A stretch of DNA of 64,000 nt, from positions 3,038,001 through 3,102,000 of the forward strand of contig NZ_CP116968.1 of the NCBI RefSeq assembly GCF_032051675.1. Direction: 5' to 3'. Below are positions 55,129 to 64,000 of this stretch, one piece after another (position 1 is the first letter of the stretch; every line of letters starts with the position of its first letter). This DNA is from Candidatus Nitrospira neomarina. Lineage in GTDB: Bacteria > Nitrospirota > Nitrospiria > Nitrospirales > UBA8639. A program made the position numbers and the translations under genes. Under the pieces are notes generated by a model, which saw only the letters and a list, made by a program, of their open reading frames with translations, ran no database searches and was not told the origin of the DNA.

Positions 55129-55334
55129 CTATCTTCCCTCATACCATTTTTCACAACCTCTAATCCCAACATTGTTGACATATGCCATGGCGGCATACTT
55201 GCCGTCCACTCGGAAACCGATATCGATCTTGTGTTTTGGTCTATCTCGGGGTATCGTAAATAAAAGGCCAGTGAAATCTTCTTCCTCCTTGATACCATCC
55301 AAAATCTTCCCAATTTCTAGGTCATTGTTGGTTA
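55129..55334 (-). pseudogene. Possible remnant coding frame without a start
   Basis: On the minus strand a frame ending in TAG at 55129 reads like real protein: LEIGKILDGIKEEEDF, TGLLFTIPRDRPKHKIDIGF, and VDGKYAAMAYVNNVGIRGCE. It has no ATG; only a TTG inside. It runs into the 5' end of the PBP gene on the other strand. Family unknown. It may be the end of a lost gene. The remaining part of the gap 54951-55344 holds no gene. Confidence 0.35.
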
Positions 55335-55344
55335 CGTATTCTTT

Positions 55345-57744
55345 ATGAGCAAATTTCAGACGTTTTTTTCCACGCTCCGCGGGTGGTCCTGGCTTCGAAT
55401 AACGATGATCACCACGTTCCTTGGCTTATGTGTCGGAGTAGGAGGTCTTGCGGGAATTCTCTGGATTGCGACCCGTGACCTTCCCACATTCGACTCCTTT
55501 CAAGACTACCATCCGAGTTTAGTATCTAGAGTCTATGCAGATAACGGTGAACTCATTGGACAATTTTTCATCGAACGTCGTCTGTATACGCCTATCGACA
55601 AAATTCCCAAAGCCTTCACGCAAGCGGTCATTGCAACTGAAGATACCCGTTTTTTTGATCACCCTGGGCTGGACATTGTCGGCATCGGCCGGGCCGCCTG
55701 GACCAATCTCAAAAAAGGTGGCCGGTTTCAAGGCGCGAGCACCATAACCCAACAGTTAGCCAGAGCTCTTTTTCTTTCTCCCGAACGAACGTATCAGCGA
55801 AAAATTAAAGAGCTCATTCTCGCAGTGAAAATGGAATGGGTGTTGACTAAAGAGCAAATTTTAGAAATGTACTTAAATCAAATTTATTTCGGCCACGGTG
55901 CCTATGGAGTGGCCGCCGCCGCCTTAACCTATTTTGATAAAAACGTCTCGGATTTGAGTCTTCCTGAATCGGCATTTTTGGCTGGTCTTCCTAAAGCTCC
56001 AAACACCTATTCGCCCTATCGGAATCCGGATCTGGCTAAATCACGGAAAGAATTGGTCCTAGGGCGCATGGTAGAGGCCGGGTATATCACCAACGAAGAG
56101 GCGCAAGCCGCCATGGCCACAACCCTATCCTACCGTCACCAATCCATAGAACCGATCGCGGCCTATTTCCTGGAAGAGGTGCGTCAACACTTGGTGGATC
56201 GGTACGGAGAAACCCTTGTGTATAAGGGTGGACTGCGAATTTACACCACCTTAAACATTGCTATGCAGAAAATCGCGGAAGAAGCGGTTCGTACAGGACT
56301 CCGCCAATTAGATAAACGTCAAGGCTGGCGAGGACCGATTGAACATATTGCCTTTTCCAAAGATTTCACGCCCCCCGACACCTTTCCGGAGCTACAGAAT
56401 CCAAAGGCAGCTCTTGTCCATGGCCTCTACCGAGCGCTCGTGACCGACGTGACCAAACAATCTGCTCAAATCTTGATTGGAAATACCTATAAGGGCACTA
56501 TCCTTTTCGAGGATATGCGGTGGGCCCAGCGGCGATTGGAGAAAAGCGGGGATGTGGGAACAGCGGTCGTTCGGGATAAAGCCACTCCCCTCCAACTCCT
56601 CAAGGTCGGAGACATTATTGAAGTCGCCCCGAAAAAAGGCACCGTCGAGTCAGGCGAATTTGTTTTAGAGCAAACTCCAATTGTGGAAGGCTCCCTCATC
56701 GCCATGGATCCGAGGACAGGCGCGGTGCAATCAATGGTGGGAGGGTATGACTTCACTCGAAGTCAGTTTAATCGTGCAGTGATTGCCCGTCGACAACCCG
56801 GCTCCGCCTTCAAGCCACTCATTTATGCTTCGGCGCTTCAACAAGGCCTGACACCGGCAACGCTTATTCTTGATGCCCCCGTCGTCTATGAAGACGAGGA
56901 TTTAGACCGGGTATGGAAGCCGGAAAATTATGAAAAACGCTTTTTTGGAACCATTACCCTTCGTGAAGCACTGCGCCATTCCCGCAACGCCGCAACCGTC
57001 AGGTTGCTTGAACAAATCGGAGTACCCCAGGTCGTCAATATTGCCAGCAATCTGGGCATTCGAAGTCCGCTCAGCCAGGACCTTTCTTTAGCCCTGGGAT
57101 CGTCCAGCGTGACCCTCCAAGAAATCACCTCCGCGTATGGTGTCTTCGCGAATCAGGGTTTGTGGCTTGAGCCCTACCTGATTACACATGCCGAGAACCT
57201 CAACGGGGAGATTTTAGAACAACACCAGTTTGAACCTCGACAAGCCATGACCAAGGAAAACGCCTACCTGATCACCAATATGCTCATGGATGTCATTCAA
57301 AGCGGAACCGGTAGACTTGCTAAATCTATTGGCCGGCCATTGGCAGGGAAGACTGGAACGACAAATAGTTATAACGATGCGTGGTTTGTCGGGTATGCCC
57401 CGAATTTGGCGACAGGAGTATGGGTGGGATTTGATGGGGTCCGGACACTCGGCAGATTGGAATCCGGAGCGCATGCGGCCCTGCCGATTTGGACCAAGTT
57501 TGTTGATCAAGCCCTGCTACACACACCGGTTATGACCTTTCCTATTCCTAATGACATTCAATTCGCGCAGATCGACACCACGACGGGTGACCTGCCCTCC
57601 AAGACCAGTCGAAACATCAGTACGGAAGTTTTTCGTAAAGGAACGGAACCAGGAAAAGCGGCTCCTCAGAAGGCCAACCCTATGGATTTTTTTGAGTTCG
57701 ACCGGTTGAACTCGGATTCATCCAGCCAGCTTTCCCCGTTTTGA
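55345..57744 (+). CDS. mrcA: Penicillin-binding protein 1A (class A PBP)
   Basis: 799 residues. One N-terminal membrane anchor (MITTFLGLCVGVGGLAGILW). Glycosyltransferase domain: ATEDTRFFDHPGLD with Glu99, FQGASTITQQLARALFLS, RKIKELILAVKMEW, ILEMYLNQIYFGHGAYGVAA. An OB-like insert sits at about 330-420. Transpeptidase: PGSAFKPL (Ser487, Lys490), SRNAATV, and KTGT at 669-672. It polymerises and cross-links peptidoglycan. The length and order are normal. It stands alone on the plus strand. Confidence 0.96.
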   Translation: MSKFQTFFSTLRGWSWLRITMITTFLGLCVGVGGLAGILWIATRDLPTFDSFQDYHPSLVSRVYADNGELIGQFFIERRLYTPIDKIPKAFTQAVIATEDTRFFDHPGLDIVGIGRAAWTNLKKGGRFQGASTITQQLARALFLSPERTYQRKIKELILAVKMEWVLTKEQILEMYLNQIYFGHGAYGVAAAALTYFDKNVSDLSLPESAFLAGLPKAPNTYSPYRNPDLAKSRKELVLGRMVEAGYITNEEAQAAMATTLSYRHQSIEPIAAYFLEEVRQHLVDRYGETLVYKGGLRIYTTLNIAMQKIAEEAVRTGLRQLDKRQGWRGPIEHIAFSKDFTPPDTFPELQNPKAALVHGLYRALVTDVTKQSAQILIGNTYKGTILFEDMRWAQRRLEKSGDVGTAVVRDKATPLQLLKVGDIIEVAPKKGTVESGEFVLEQTPIVEGSLIAMDPRTGAVQSMVGGYDFTRSQFNRAVIARRQPGSAFKPLIYASALQQGLTPATLILDAPVVYEDEDLDRVWKPENYEKRFFGTITLREALRHSRNAATVRLLEQIGVPQVVNIASNLGIRSPLSQDLSLALGSSSVTLQEITSAYGVFANQGLWLEPYLITHAENLNGEILEQHQFEPRQAMTKENAYLITNMLMDVIQSGTGRLAKSIGRPLAGKTGTTNSYNDAWFVGYAPNLATGVWVGFDGVRTLGRLESGAHAALPIWTKFVDQALLHTPVMTFPIPNDIQFAQIDTTTGDLPSKTSRNISTEVFRKGTEPGKAAPQKANPMDFFEFDRLNSDSSSQLSPF

Positions 57745-57785
57745 TAGAACTCTTCAGCAGGCAGAATAAACCGTAACACGCATGC

Positions 57786-58004
57786 TCAGGACTGGGCATC
57801 CTGAAACTCTTCATACCAGGCCATTTGAATGGCCTCCAGCTTTTTTTCATTGGAGGTTTTTGGATCGTCCTTAAATTCAGGAAGGGCAACCACCCACGCA
57901 TGTAAATCCGTAAACCTGACCGTTAACGGATCAAGGTCGGGATGCTCTTCCTGCAGGCGAATAGCAATATCTTCAGTATCACCCCACATGAATTCCTGAG
58001 CCAT
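57786..58004 (-). CDS. iscX: Fe-S assembly protein IscX
   Basis: 72 residues. FMWGDTEDIAIRLQEEHPDLDP, VRFTDLHAWVVALPEF and LEAIQMAWYEEF are the IscX features. It binds the desulfurase IscS and iron and tunes cluster assembly. It is last in the isc operon, 59 bases after hscA. Confidence 0.95.
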   Translation of the reverse strand: MAQEFMWGDTEDIAIRLQEEHPDLDPLTVRFTDLHAWVVALPEFKDDPKTSNEKKLEAIQMAWYEEFQDAQS

Positions 58005-58063
58005 GATTTCTTCCCCTTGAATTAATGGGTTTTGCCCATGCCGAAAGTCTCCCTCTTGAGGGA

Positions 58064-59881
58064 TTATTTAATGACGTCGGATAATTTCTTACTTTCGAGA
58101 GCTTCTTTCAACGTGGCATCCATCAACACTTCGGCCAAATGGTGCGTCGTTTTTTCAACCTCAACAATTTTCGCACGTATGACACGATGATCATCCCTGT
58201 CTTTAACTTCACCAAGCTGCCGTAAAATCTGACGAATGCTTTCCTTTTCCTTTTCCTGAATTAAATTCGCTGCACGCCCCAGAGCTTTTTCGGTCGCCAC
58301 GATGATCGCATTGGCTTCGTTCCGTGCTTCTATAATCTGACGGGCTTTGATGTCTTCTGTGGCAAATTGGAAAGAATCACGAACCATCCCTTCCACCTCA
58401 TCGTCGGTCAGTCCATGAGAAGGCTTCACCTGAACCGATTGCGCCTCACCGGTCCGGATATCTCTGGCCGTCACCTGGAGGATCCCATTGGCATCAATGA
58501 GAAAGTTGACTTCCACGCGAGGGACCCCTGCCGGCAATGGTGGAAGCTTTAATTGGAAGCGGGCCAGACTTCGATTATCTTTAACCAATTCTCGTTCTCC
58601 TTGGAGGATATGAATATCCACCGAGGTCTGCCCATCGACATAGGTCGTAAACATTTCCTTTGCACTGGTTGGAATGGTGGTATTTCGACGGATCAGCGCA
58701 CTCATGACCCCGCCCATCGTTTCAATTCCCAATGACAAGGGAGTCACGTCCAGTAACAACAGGTCTTTGGTATGCCCGCCTAAAATATCAGCTTGTACAG
58801 CCGCCCCCAACGCGACAACTTCGTCAGGGTTCAATTCAGAGTGCGGCTTTTGGCCAAAAAGTTCTTCCACTTTTCGCCAAACCAGTGGCATGCGAGTATT
58901 CCCGCCGACCAGGACCACTTCATCAATCTGGCTGGCGGTTAAGTCTGCATCTTTGAGGGCAAGCCGACAGGGACCGAGGGTTCTTTCCACCAAATCCATT
59001 GTTAAGCTTTCCATGCTCTCCCGCGTCCATACCTTTTCATACGTCGAATTGGGAAGCTCTATCACCGCCTGAGTTTGGGTTTCATCCGACAACCGGATTT
59101 TGACACGTTCCGCCTCCAACCGAACGGTTTGCATTAAATCGGGATTCTCCCCGACCCTAAGGCCTTGAGTTTGAAAAATATCATCAACCATCACATCGAC
59201 GAGCAGTTGATCGAAATCATCTCCCCCTAAATGGGTATCCCCATTCGTTGCCAGAACTTCAAAGATTCCATCTTTTAATTTGAGAATAGAGATATCAAAC
59301 GTCCCTCCGCCCAAATCATAGATCGCGATAAGACCTTGTGTCTTTTTTTGCAGGCCATAGGCTAAGGAAGCGGCTGTCGGCTCATTAATGATACGCAGGA
59401 TCTCTAACCCGGCAATCATACCCGCATCTTTGGTGGCCTGCCGCTGACTATCATTGAAATACGCCGGAACGGTGACCACAGCCTTGGAGATGTCTTCCTT
59501 TAAATAATCCTCAGCTCGCCGTTTTAATTCTTTCAGAATCATGGCGGACACTTGAGGGGGAGAGAAGGTTTTGTCTCCGATTTCAATTCGAATGACCCCG
59601 TTTTTTTCATGAAGCTGATAAGGAAAATACTTCAGGTCGTCCTTCACGTCATCCAGCCCCTTGCCCATGAACCGCTTCACGGAATAAATGGTACGGGAAG
59701 GATCTCGAATTAAATGGGCTTTTGCCGGCTCTCCCACGATCATCCCATTATCAGTTAACCCGACGATGGAAGGCACTTTAGTCTGCCCATCCGGGCCGGG
59801 GATGACATGTGGCCCTTCCTTATCCATAAAGGCGATCAGCGAATTCGTCGTTCCTAAATCAATACCAACAATGCGACTCAC
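58064..59881 (-). CDS. hscA: Fe-S cluster assembly chaperone HscA
   Basis: 605 residues, the short HscA type of DnaK. IVGIDLGTTNSLIAF, IINEPTAASLAYGLQ, IYDLGGGTFDISILKL and VVLVGGNTRMPLVW mark the ATPase; LLDVTPLSLGIETMGG opens the substrate domain. It releases clusters from IscU to recipient proteins using ATP with HscB. Lies directly after hscB in the operon. Confidence 0.96.
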   Translation of the reverse strand: MSRIVGIDLGTTNSLIAFMDKEGPHVIPGPDGQTKVPSIVGLTDNGMIVGEPAKAHLIRDPSRTIYSVKRFMGKGLDDVKDDLKYFPYQLHEKNGVIRIEIGDKTFSPPQVSAMILKELKRRAEDYLKEDISKAVVTVPAYFNDSQRQATKDAGMIAGLEILRIINEPTAASLAYGLQKKTQGLIAIYDLGGGTFDISILKLKDGIFEVLATNGDTHLGGDDFDQLLVDVMVDDIFQTQGLRVGENPDLMQTVRLEAERVKIRLSDETQTQAVIELPNSTYEKVWTRESMESLTMDLVERTLGPCRLALKDADLTASQIDEVVLVGGNTRMPLVWRKVEELFGQKPHSELNPDEVVALGAAVQADILGGHTKDLLLLDVTPLSLGIETMGGVMSALIRRNTTIPTSAKEMFTTYVDGQTSVDIHILQGERELVKDNRSLARFQLKLPPLPAGVPRVEVNFLIDANGILQVTARDIRTGEAQSVQVKPSHGLTDDEVEGMVRDSFQFATEDIKARQIIEARNEANAIIVATEKALGRAANLIQEKEKESIRQILRQLGEVKDRDDHRVIRAKIVEVEKTTHHLAEVLMDATLKEALESKKLSDVIK

Positions 59882-59907
59882 AATATATTCCCTTTTAGCT
59901 GAAAAGA

Positions 59908-60585
59908 TTAGCCCGTGGTTTCGAGCAAATCGTTGACCATATTCCGCACGTATGTTCGATTAGAAAGAATTTCCTGCATAGCACGCAAAATAGAATTTTT
60001 TTCCTCACGCGCCTCTCCTGGAAGGGGAGTGCGGGCTTGAACCTGATCCCATTGTTTGAACTGATCCTTCAGGGACTCTTCCATTTTAGCCTGGCGGTTT
60101 TCCAAACGCTCTCGTTCGCCTTGCAACTTTTCCCGAAGGGCCTCAAGCTCAGGTGACGCGCCATTGGGGGCCAGCTGTCGGAATGTTTCCAAATCTTCTT
60201 GCAGCTCAAGAACTTCTTCAAACAAATCCGCCGGGGGATTCGATCGAATATCTTTCACCGCTCCAGCCTCCAACCTGATCAAATATTCCGCCCGCAGAAT
60301 GGGATCCTTGAGTGTGCGATAGCCGGCATTCAGAAAAGCGGAATTTCCTAAACTAATGGCTTTCTCCGATTCATCTTTTGTGGAATAAAAATCCGGATGA
60401 AAAGTCCGACTTAATTCATAAAATGTCTGCTCCAATTGTTGTTCGTCAATGTTCAACAGACGAGGGAGTTGAAAGCAGGCAAAATAGTCCAAGTCCTTTG
60501 AAAGCGGCTGAACTTTGACGCATTGCCCACAGAGATATTCTCCCGTGACTTCAGATTGGCAATGCCAGCACATACTGCGGGCCAT
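59908..60585 (-). CDS. hscB: Co-chaperone HscB with N-terminal zinc finger
   Basis: About 225 residues from the ATG at 60585, preceded by AGGGA; ATGs at 60630 and 60657 exist, but the latter lies inside a large hairpin. The first 25 residues hold a zinc finger (CWHCQSEVTGEYLCGQC), as in mitochondrial and some bacterial HscB. The J-domain follows, with HPDFYSTKDE (HPD motif). The C-terminal bundle binds IscU. It stimulates HscA. Confidence 0.93.
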   Translation of the reverse strand: MARSMCWHCQSEVTGEYLCGQCVKVQPLSKDLDYFACFQLPRLLNIDEQQLEQTFYELSRTFHPDFYSTKDESEKAISLGNSAFLNAGYRTLKDPILRAEYLIRLEAGAVKDIRSNPPADLFEEVLELQEDLETFRQLAPNGASPELEALREKLQGERERLENRQAKMEESLKDQFKQWDQVQARTPLPGEAREEKNSILRAMQEILSNRTYVRNMVNDLLETTG

Positions 60586-60644
60586 GGGAAGTTCCCTGGC
60601 CTTTATCGTGGTTGGATGTCGGTGTTCCATGGTTTCTGGCTCTG

Positions 60645-60683
60645 ACAACTCGGGCATGGTGAACTACCCCATGCCCGAGTTGT
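60645..60683. terminator. Long perfect hairpin between iscA and hscB
   Basis: ACAACTCGGGCATGG and CCATGCCCGAGTTGT form a 15-bp perfect stem with a 9-base loop. No T-run follows on the minus strand, so rather than ending the transcript it may stabilise or split the iscRSUA and hscBA-iscX messages. Confidence 0.7.
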
Positions 60684-60728
60684 TACGTCACTATGTGCTA
60701 TGTGATATGTGACTGAAGAAAATTGGTC

Positions 60729-61088
60729 TTATGCTGAAAACGACTCTCCGCATCCACATGTCTTTGTGGCATTAGGATTGATAAATTTAAAGGCACCACT
60801 CACCATGTCCTTTTGATAATCCAAAGTCATCCCCTGGAGATAAATGGCGCTTTTGGCATCGACGATCACTTTTACGCCATCCACTTCAGTGACGGTATCA
60901 AACTCCCCGATCTTGTCATCGAAGTTGACGGTGTAGCTCAACCCCGAACAGCCGCCACCTTTCACTCCCAATCGAAGACCACCCTCAGTAATTCCCTGAA
61001 GGTCCAATAACCGCTTGACCTCTTTCAACGCCTCATCGGTCATAGCAACCGTTGAATTGTTTTCCGTGGTTTTTGTATCCATCGCCAT
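60729..61088 (-). CDS. iscA: A-type Fe-S carrier IscA
   Basis: 119 residues. Cys47 in KGGGCSGLSYT, Cys111 and Cys113 in TCGCGESFSA. MTDEALKEVKRLLDLQG is the usual opening after a 15-residue tail. It accepts clusters made on IscU. Lies in the isc operon between iscU and hscB. Confidence 0.95.
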   Translation of the reverse strand: MAMDTKTTENNSTVAMTDEALKEVKRLLDLQGITEGGLRLGVKGGGCSGLSYTVNFDDKIGEFDTVTEVDGVKVIVDAKSAIYLQGMTLDYQKDMVSGAFKFINPNATKTCGCGESFSA

Positions 61089-61123
61089 TTCTCCCTACAA
61101 CAAATCGTGAACAGTTCTCTGAG

Positions 61124-61540
61124 CTAGGATGAGGTAGCGGCTGCTTCCGGCTTAGGCTTTTTCTCTCCCGTTTTCTTCTGGTAATCCCCCAACGCCGCTT
61201 TAATGGCATCTTCCGCCAACACGGAACAATGGATTTTGACGGGTGGGAGATTCAATTCATGGACAATATCCGTATTCTTTATTTTTTGAGCATCTTCTAA
61301 GGTTTTTCCCTTGAGCCACTCAGTCGCCAAACTGGAACTGGCAATGGCCGACCCACACCCAAATGTCTTGAACTTGGCATCCACAATAGTGTCGTTCTCG
61401 ACTTTAATTTGGAGTTTCATCACATCTCCGCATTCCGGGGCTCCGACAACGCCTGTTCCGACATCGTCAGCATCTTTTTGAAAACTTCCCACATTACGGG
61501 GATTGTTGTAATGATCAATGACTTTTTCACTATAGGCCAT
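61124..61540 (-). CDS. iscU: Fe-S scaffold protein IscU
   Basis: 138 residues. The three cluster cysteines are present: Cys37 (APECGDVMKL, with Asp39), Cys62 (TFGCGSAIASSS) and Cys105 (PPVKIHCSVLAEDAI). LPPVK is the HscA-binding site. The tail is a Lys/Pro/Ala extension (TGEKKPKPEAAATSS). Clusters are built on it with sulfur from IscS. Confidence 0.97.
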   Translation of the reverse strand: MAYSEKVIDHYNNPRNVGSFQKDADDVGTGVVGAPECGDVMKLQIKVENDTIVDAKFKTFGCGSAIASSSLATEWLKGKTLEDAQKIKNTDIVHELNLPPVKIHCSVLAEDAIKAALGDYQKKTGEKKPKPEAAATSS

Positions 61541-61620
61541 GGACTATCCCTCCCTTTGTTGTTTGGTATGACAGTGTATTTTTAAACCCATTTTGAACAT
61601 CTTTTCTTCAAGTATATCAA

Positions 61621-62835
61621 TTAATGAGCAGCCCATTGAACGCTTTTTAAATCCACCCCTTCCTTGGCCATTTCATAGAGCGGGGACATCTCTCGAAGAT
61701 GCGTGACAGCCTTGATCATTCGATCAATAGTGTAATCCACCTCCTCATCGGTATTAAATCGACCGAGCCCAAAGCGGATCGAGGAATGGGCCAAATCCGA
61801 TCCAACTCCCAGGGCACGCAACACATAAGACGGCTCAAGCGTGGCCGACGTACAAGCCGAACCGGAGGACAACGCAATTTCTTTGACCCCCATGAGCAAC
61901 GCCTCTCCTTCGACGTACGCAAAACTAATATTGAGATTGTTCGGCAACCGCTCAGTCGGATGCCCGTTTAAATAGACCTCATCCATACCCTTCATAATGC
62001 CTTCTTGAAGGCGATCGCGCATCTTGGCCATACGAACAGACTCCGTAGACATCTCCTGCTCACCTAGTTCGCAGGCTTTCCCAAATCCGACAATGAGCGG
62101 CACAGGCAAGGTTCCCGAACGCATACCCCGCTCATGGCCCCCACCATACATCATCGCCTCCAACCTCACTCTTGGCGCCTTACGTCGGACATATAGGGCC
62201 CCTACGCCTTTGGGACCATAAATCTTATGGGCGGTAAAGGACATCAGGTCAATTCCCATTTCCTGAACATTCACAGGGATTTTTCCCACCCCTTGTGTCG
62301 CGTCACAGTGGAAAAGGACACCTTTTTCTTTAGCAACTTTTCCGATGGCCGCCACAGGATTGATCGTCCCGATCTCATTGTTGGCCATCATAATCGAAAT
62401 TAAAATCGTCTGGTCGGTAATGGCATTGCGTACGTCATCAGGGCTCACCATGCCGGCTTTATCAACGGGGAGGAAAGTGACCTTAATCCCCTTCTTTTCC
62501 AAATATTTCGCCGTATCAATCACCGCCCGGTGTTCCGTCGAACTTGTAATGATATGATTGCCTTTTTCCCGGTACATCTCCACCACGCCCTGCAAGGCCA
62601 GGTTATCCGATTCCGTTGCCCCACTGGTAAAAATAAGTTCTTTGGCATCGGCGTGGATTAGATGTGCAATCTGCTTTCTGGCCAATTCCACGGCCTCTTC
62701 AGCTTCCCAACCGAAACTATGATTCCGGCTGGCCGCATTCCCGAATTTCTCAGTGAAGAAGGGGAGCATCATTTCAAGCACCCGAGGATCGCAGGGGGTC
62801 GTTGAATGATTATCCAAATATATAGGCAACTTCAT
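61621..62835 (-). CDS. iscS: Cysteine desulfurase IscS
   Basis: 404 residues. The PLP lysine is Lys204 ([11 protein letters not shown]) and the sulfur-carrying cysteine is Cys328 ([14 protein letters not shown]), at the same number as in E. coli Isc[19 protein letters not shown] opens the protein. It removes sulfur from cysteine for IscU and other acceptors. Its ATG overlaps the iscR stop by four bases. Confidence 0.97.
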   Translation of the reverse strand: MKLPIYLDNHSTTPCDPRVLEMMLPFFTEKFGNAASRNHSFGWEAEEAVELARKQIAHLIHADAKELIFTSGATESDNLALQGVVEMYREKGNHIITSSTEHRAVIDTAKYLEKKGIKVTFLPVDKAGMVSPDDVRNAITDQTILISIMMANNEIGTINPVAAIGKVAKEKGVLFHCDATQGVGKIPVNVQEMGIDLMSFTAHKIYGPKGVGALYVRRKAPRVRLEAMMYGGGHERGMRSGTLPVPLIVGFGKACELGEQEMSTESVRMAKMRDRLQEGIMKGMDEVYLNGHPTERLPNNLNISFAYVEGEALLMGVKEIALSSGSACTSATLEPSYVLRALGVGSDLAHSSIRFGLGRFNTDEEVDYTIDRMIKAVTHLREMSPLYEMAKEGVDLKSVQWAAH

Positions 62836-63317
62836 AATTGAACTCCTTTTGTTTTACGAGATTCCACAATGATTAAGGGTGGCTCGGCCATCATATCTTC
62901 AATAGACATGCTACTAAGTAAATGAAAAATGCTTTCTTGGACGCGCAACAGAGGCGTCCGGATATTACAATGTTCAATTTGCTCACAAGAGGCGTGTTCA
63001 TCTTTTTCATGGTAGCAATCCGCAATACCCAGTGGGCCTTCAATAGCTTCCAGCACCTGCGCGATGGAAATCTCCCGTGGCTCACGGGCCAAGAGATAGC
63101 CTCCCTTTGGTCCGTTTTGGCTTTCCACCATGTCATATTTAGCCAGGGTTTGAAGCACTTTAGCTAATAACTCCAGAGGAATATGATGTTCCTCAGCAAT
63201 TTCTTTGGTATTGACGACCCTGTTCGGATTAAAAGGACTGGTTTCTCCAGATCGGACCATGGCCATATACTGGAGAGCCATCAGGGCGTAGTCTGCTTTT
63301 TTCGAAAGCTTCATCAT
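62832..63317 (-). CDS. iscR: Rrf2-family Fe-S regulator IscR
   Basis: 161 residues. Winged helix: [18 protein letters not shown] and [19 protein letters not shown] with the Rrf2 turn [13 protein letters not shown]. Cluster cysteines Cys101, Cys111 and Cys117 are spaced a little wider than in E. coli IscR (92, 98, 104). It represses the isc operon when it holds a cluster. First gene of the operon and overlapping with iscS. Confidence 0.93.
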   Translation of the reverse strand: MMKLSKKADYALMALQYMAMVRSGETSPFNPNRVVNTKEIAEEHHIPLELLAKVLQTLAKYDMVESQNGPKGGYLLAREPREISIAQVLEAIEGPLGIADCYHEKDEHASCEQIEHCNIRTPLLRVQESIFHLLSSMSIEDMMAEPPLIIVESRKTKGVQL

Positions 63318-63521
63318 AATTAAGTAATACTATTTATTGTGTTTTTCTTGACATAATGCCGACTTATATGATCGTATTTAACATATCATTGACCTCTTGA
63401 ATCAGTCAAGACTAAAATGGTCGGAGATCTATTTAGTCGGAATTAGCAAGTACAAAAATAATCAACCATGAACTATTTTTGAAAATTTATTTTCAACACA
63501 TTGATTTGTAAGGAGATTTAA
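63318..63521. promoter_or_regulatory. Divergent promoter region between iscR and fdx
   Basis: About 200 AT-rich bases. On the minus strand TTGACT, an 18-base gap and TATGTT fall near 63405-63375, a plausible isc promoter. I see no exact match to a type 1 IscR site. AAGGAG precedes fdx. Confidence 0.45.
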
Positions 63522-63935
63522 ATGGGAGGCAGCAATCCATATATTGAGAAAAGCGAAACTGCAGTCGCTAAAAAACCATTCAAACTCACCTTTATCACAC
63601 CTGAAAAGCCCATTGAAATTGAGGTTGACCCGGAAAAGTTCCCCTATGGGGAGACTGGATTGCCTGGGAGCGTCCTCGATATCGCGTTGGGAAATGGGAT
63701 AGATGTGGAACATGCGTGCGGCGGAGTCTGTGCCTGCTCAACCTGTCATATCATTGTGAAGCAGGGGCTGGACACCTGCAACGAGGCCACGGATGACGAA
63801 AATGACCAATTAGATGAAGCTCCCGGGCTTACCCTGCAATCAAGACTGGGGTGCCAGTGCGTCCCGAATGGGGAAAAGGACCTCATCATTGAAATCCCGG
63901 CATGGAATAAAAATCTTGTCAAAGAAAGCCACTAA
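63522..63935 (+). CDS. fdx: ISC-type 2Fe-2S ferredoxin
   Basis: 137 residues, about 20 longer at the N-terminus than E. coli Fdx. Cluster cysteines Cys66, Cys72, Cys75 (ACGGVCACSTCH) and Cys111 (LGCQCVP) have the same spacing as E. coli Fdx (6, 3, 36). It supplies electrons for cluster assembly on IscU. Unlike the usual operon it is transcribed away from the isc genes, from the shared gap. Confidence 0.95.
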   Translation: MGGSNPYIEKSETAVAKKPFKLTFITPEKPIEIEVDPEKFPYGETGLPGSVLDIALGNGIDVEHACGGVCACSTCHIIVKQGLDTCNEATDDENDQLDEAPGLTLQSRLGCQCVPNGEKDLIIEIPAWNKNLVKESH

Positions 63936-64000
63936 GGAAACACGGTTGTTTATACGAGACACGGGATGAGAAGGATGTCCTCTTGCACTCTCCCCACATT

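Noticed and set aside
55100..55142. tRNA-like T-loop text (ggggttcaaatct)
   Set aside because: The flanking bases do not pair as a T-stem and no anticodon or acceptor arms can be built.

Overview
The window looks like a chromosomal segment of a Gram-negative, aerobic or microaerophilic bacterium of moderate GC content. The evidence is HlyD/NodT outer-membrane export, periplasmic lipoproteins, MreB and a class A penicillin-binding protein. The ISC cluster with a zinc-ribbon HscB, a rubrerythrin/Fe-S/DUF3501 operon, and a dispersed repeat that resembles repeats I recall from Nitrospira genomes point to the phylum Nitrospirota, probably a Nitrospira relative. This placement is inference; no rRNA or tRNA gene is visible.

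Layout. 1-10 kb (minus strand): the 3'-truncated gene of a secreted trypsin-like protease with a PEGA-like tail, a repeat-rich gap holding an orphan FGE-sulfatase/C-type-lectin-like tail, a TIR-transmembrane protein in an operon with a secreted protein, and an 1860-residue protein joining two alpha/beta-hydrolases, a CHAT caspase-like protease and a helical repeat tail. These are domain types typical of bacterial conflict and cell-suicide systems, and this is the best candidate for an undescribed system. 10.7-15.8 kb: a TetR-controlled ABC exporter (regulator, permease, ATPase, adaptor, outer-membrane channel). 16-24 kb: Lon, a DUF898 membrane protein, an M48 protease and small unknowns. 24-34 kb: secreted cysteine-rich orphans, hydantoinase/oxoprolinase subunits and an FG-GAP protein. 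34-37 kb: small zinc-binding proteins, a PQQ-type sugar dehydrogenase and MreB. 37.6-43.5 kb: an M23 peptidase and topoisomerase IV (parC-parE). 43.6-49.6 kb: a tandem nitroreductase/SagB-like protein, a DUF559-AAG glycosylase fusion formed across a palindromic repeat, a PuuD-like membrane protein with a 30-residue partner, and a binding protein interrupted by an amber codon. 49.7-55 kb: PerR-rubrerythrin-FeS-DUF3501, an A-type Fe-S carrier, a tandem QueD-like protein, a thioredoxin-like protein and a peroxiredoxin. 55.3-57.7 kb: PBP1A. 57.8-63.9 kb: iscRSUA-hscBA-iscX on the minus strand with fdx divergent.

Working together: the 50-64 kb part is a redox and Fe-S maintenance region (peroxide sensing, rubrerythrin, peroxiredoxin, two A-type carriers, full ISC). 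The 37-57 kb part holds cell-wall and chromosome-segregation genes. Two related palindrome-bearing repeat families punctuate the gaps, and one has been absorbed into a coding region. All coordinates and starts were read by eye; family names come from recognisable motifs and no database search was run.
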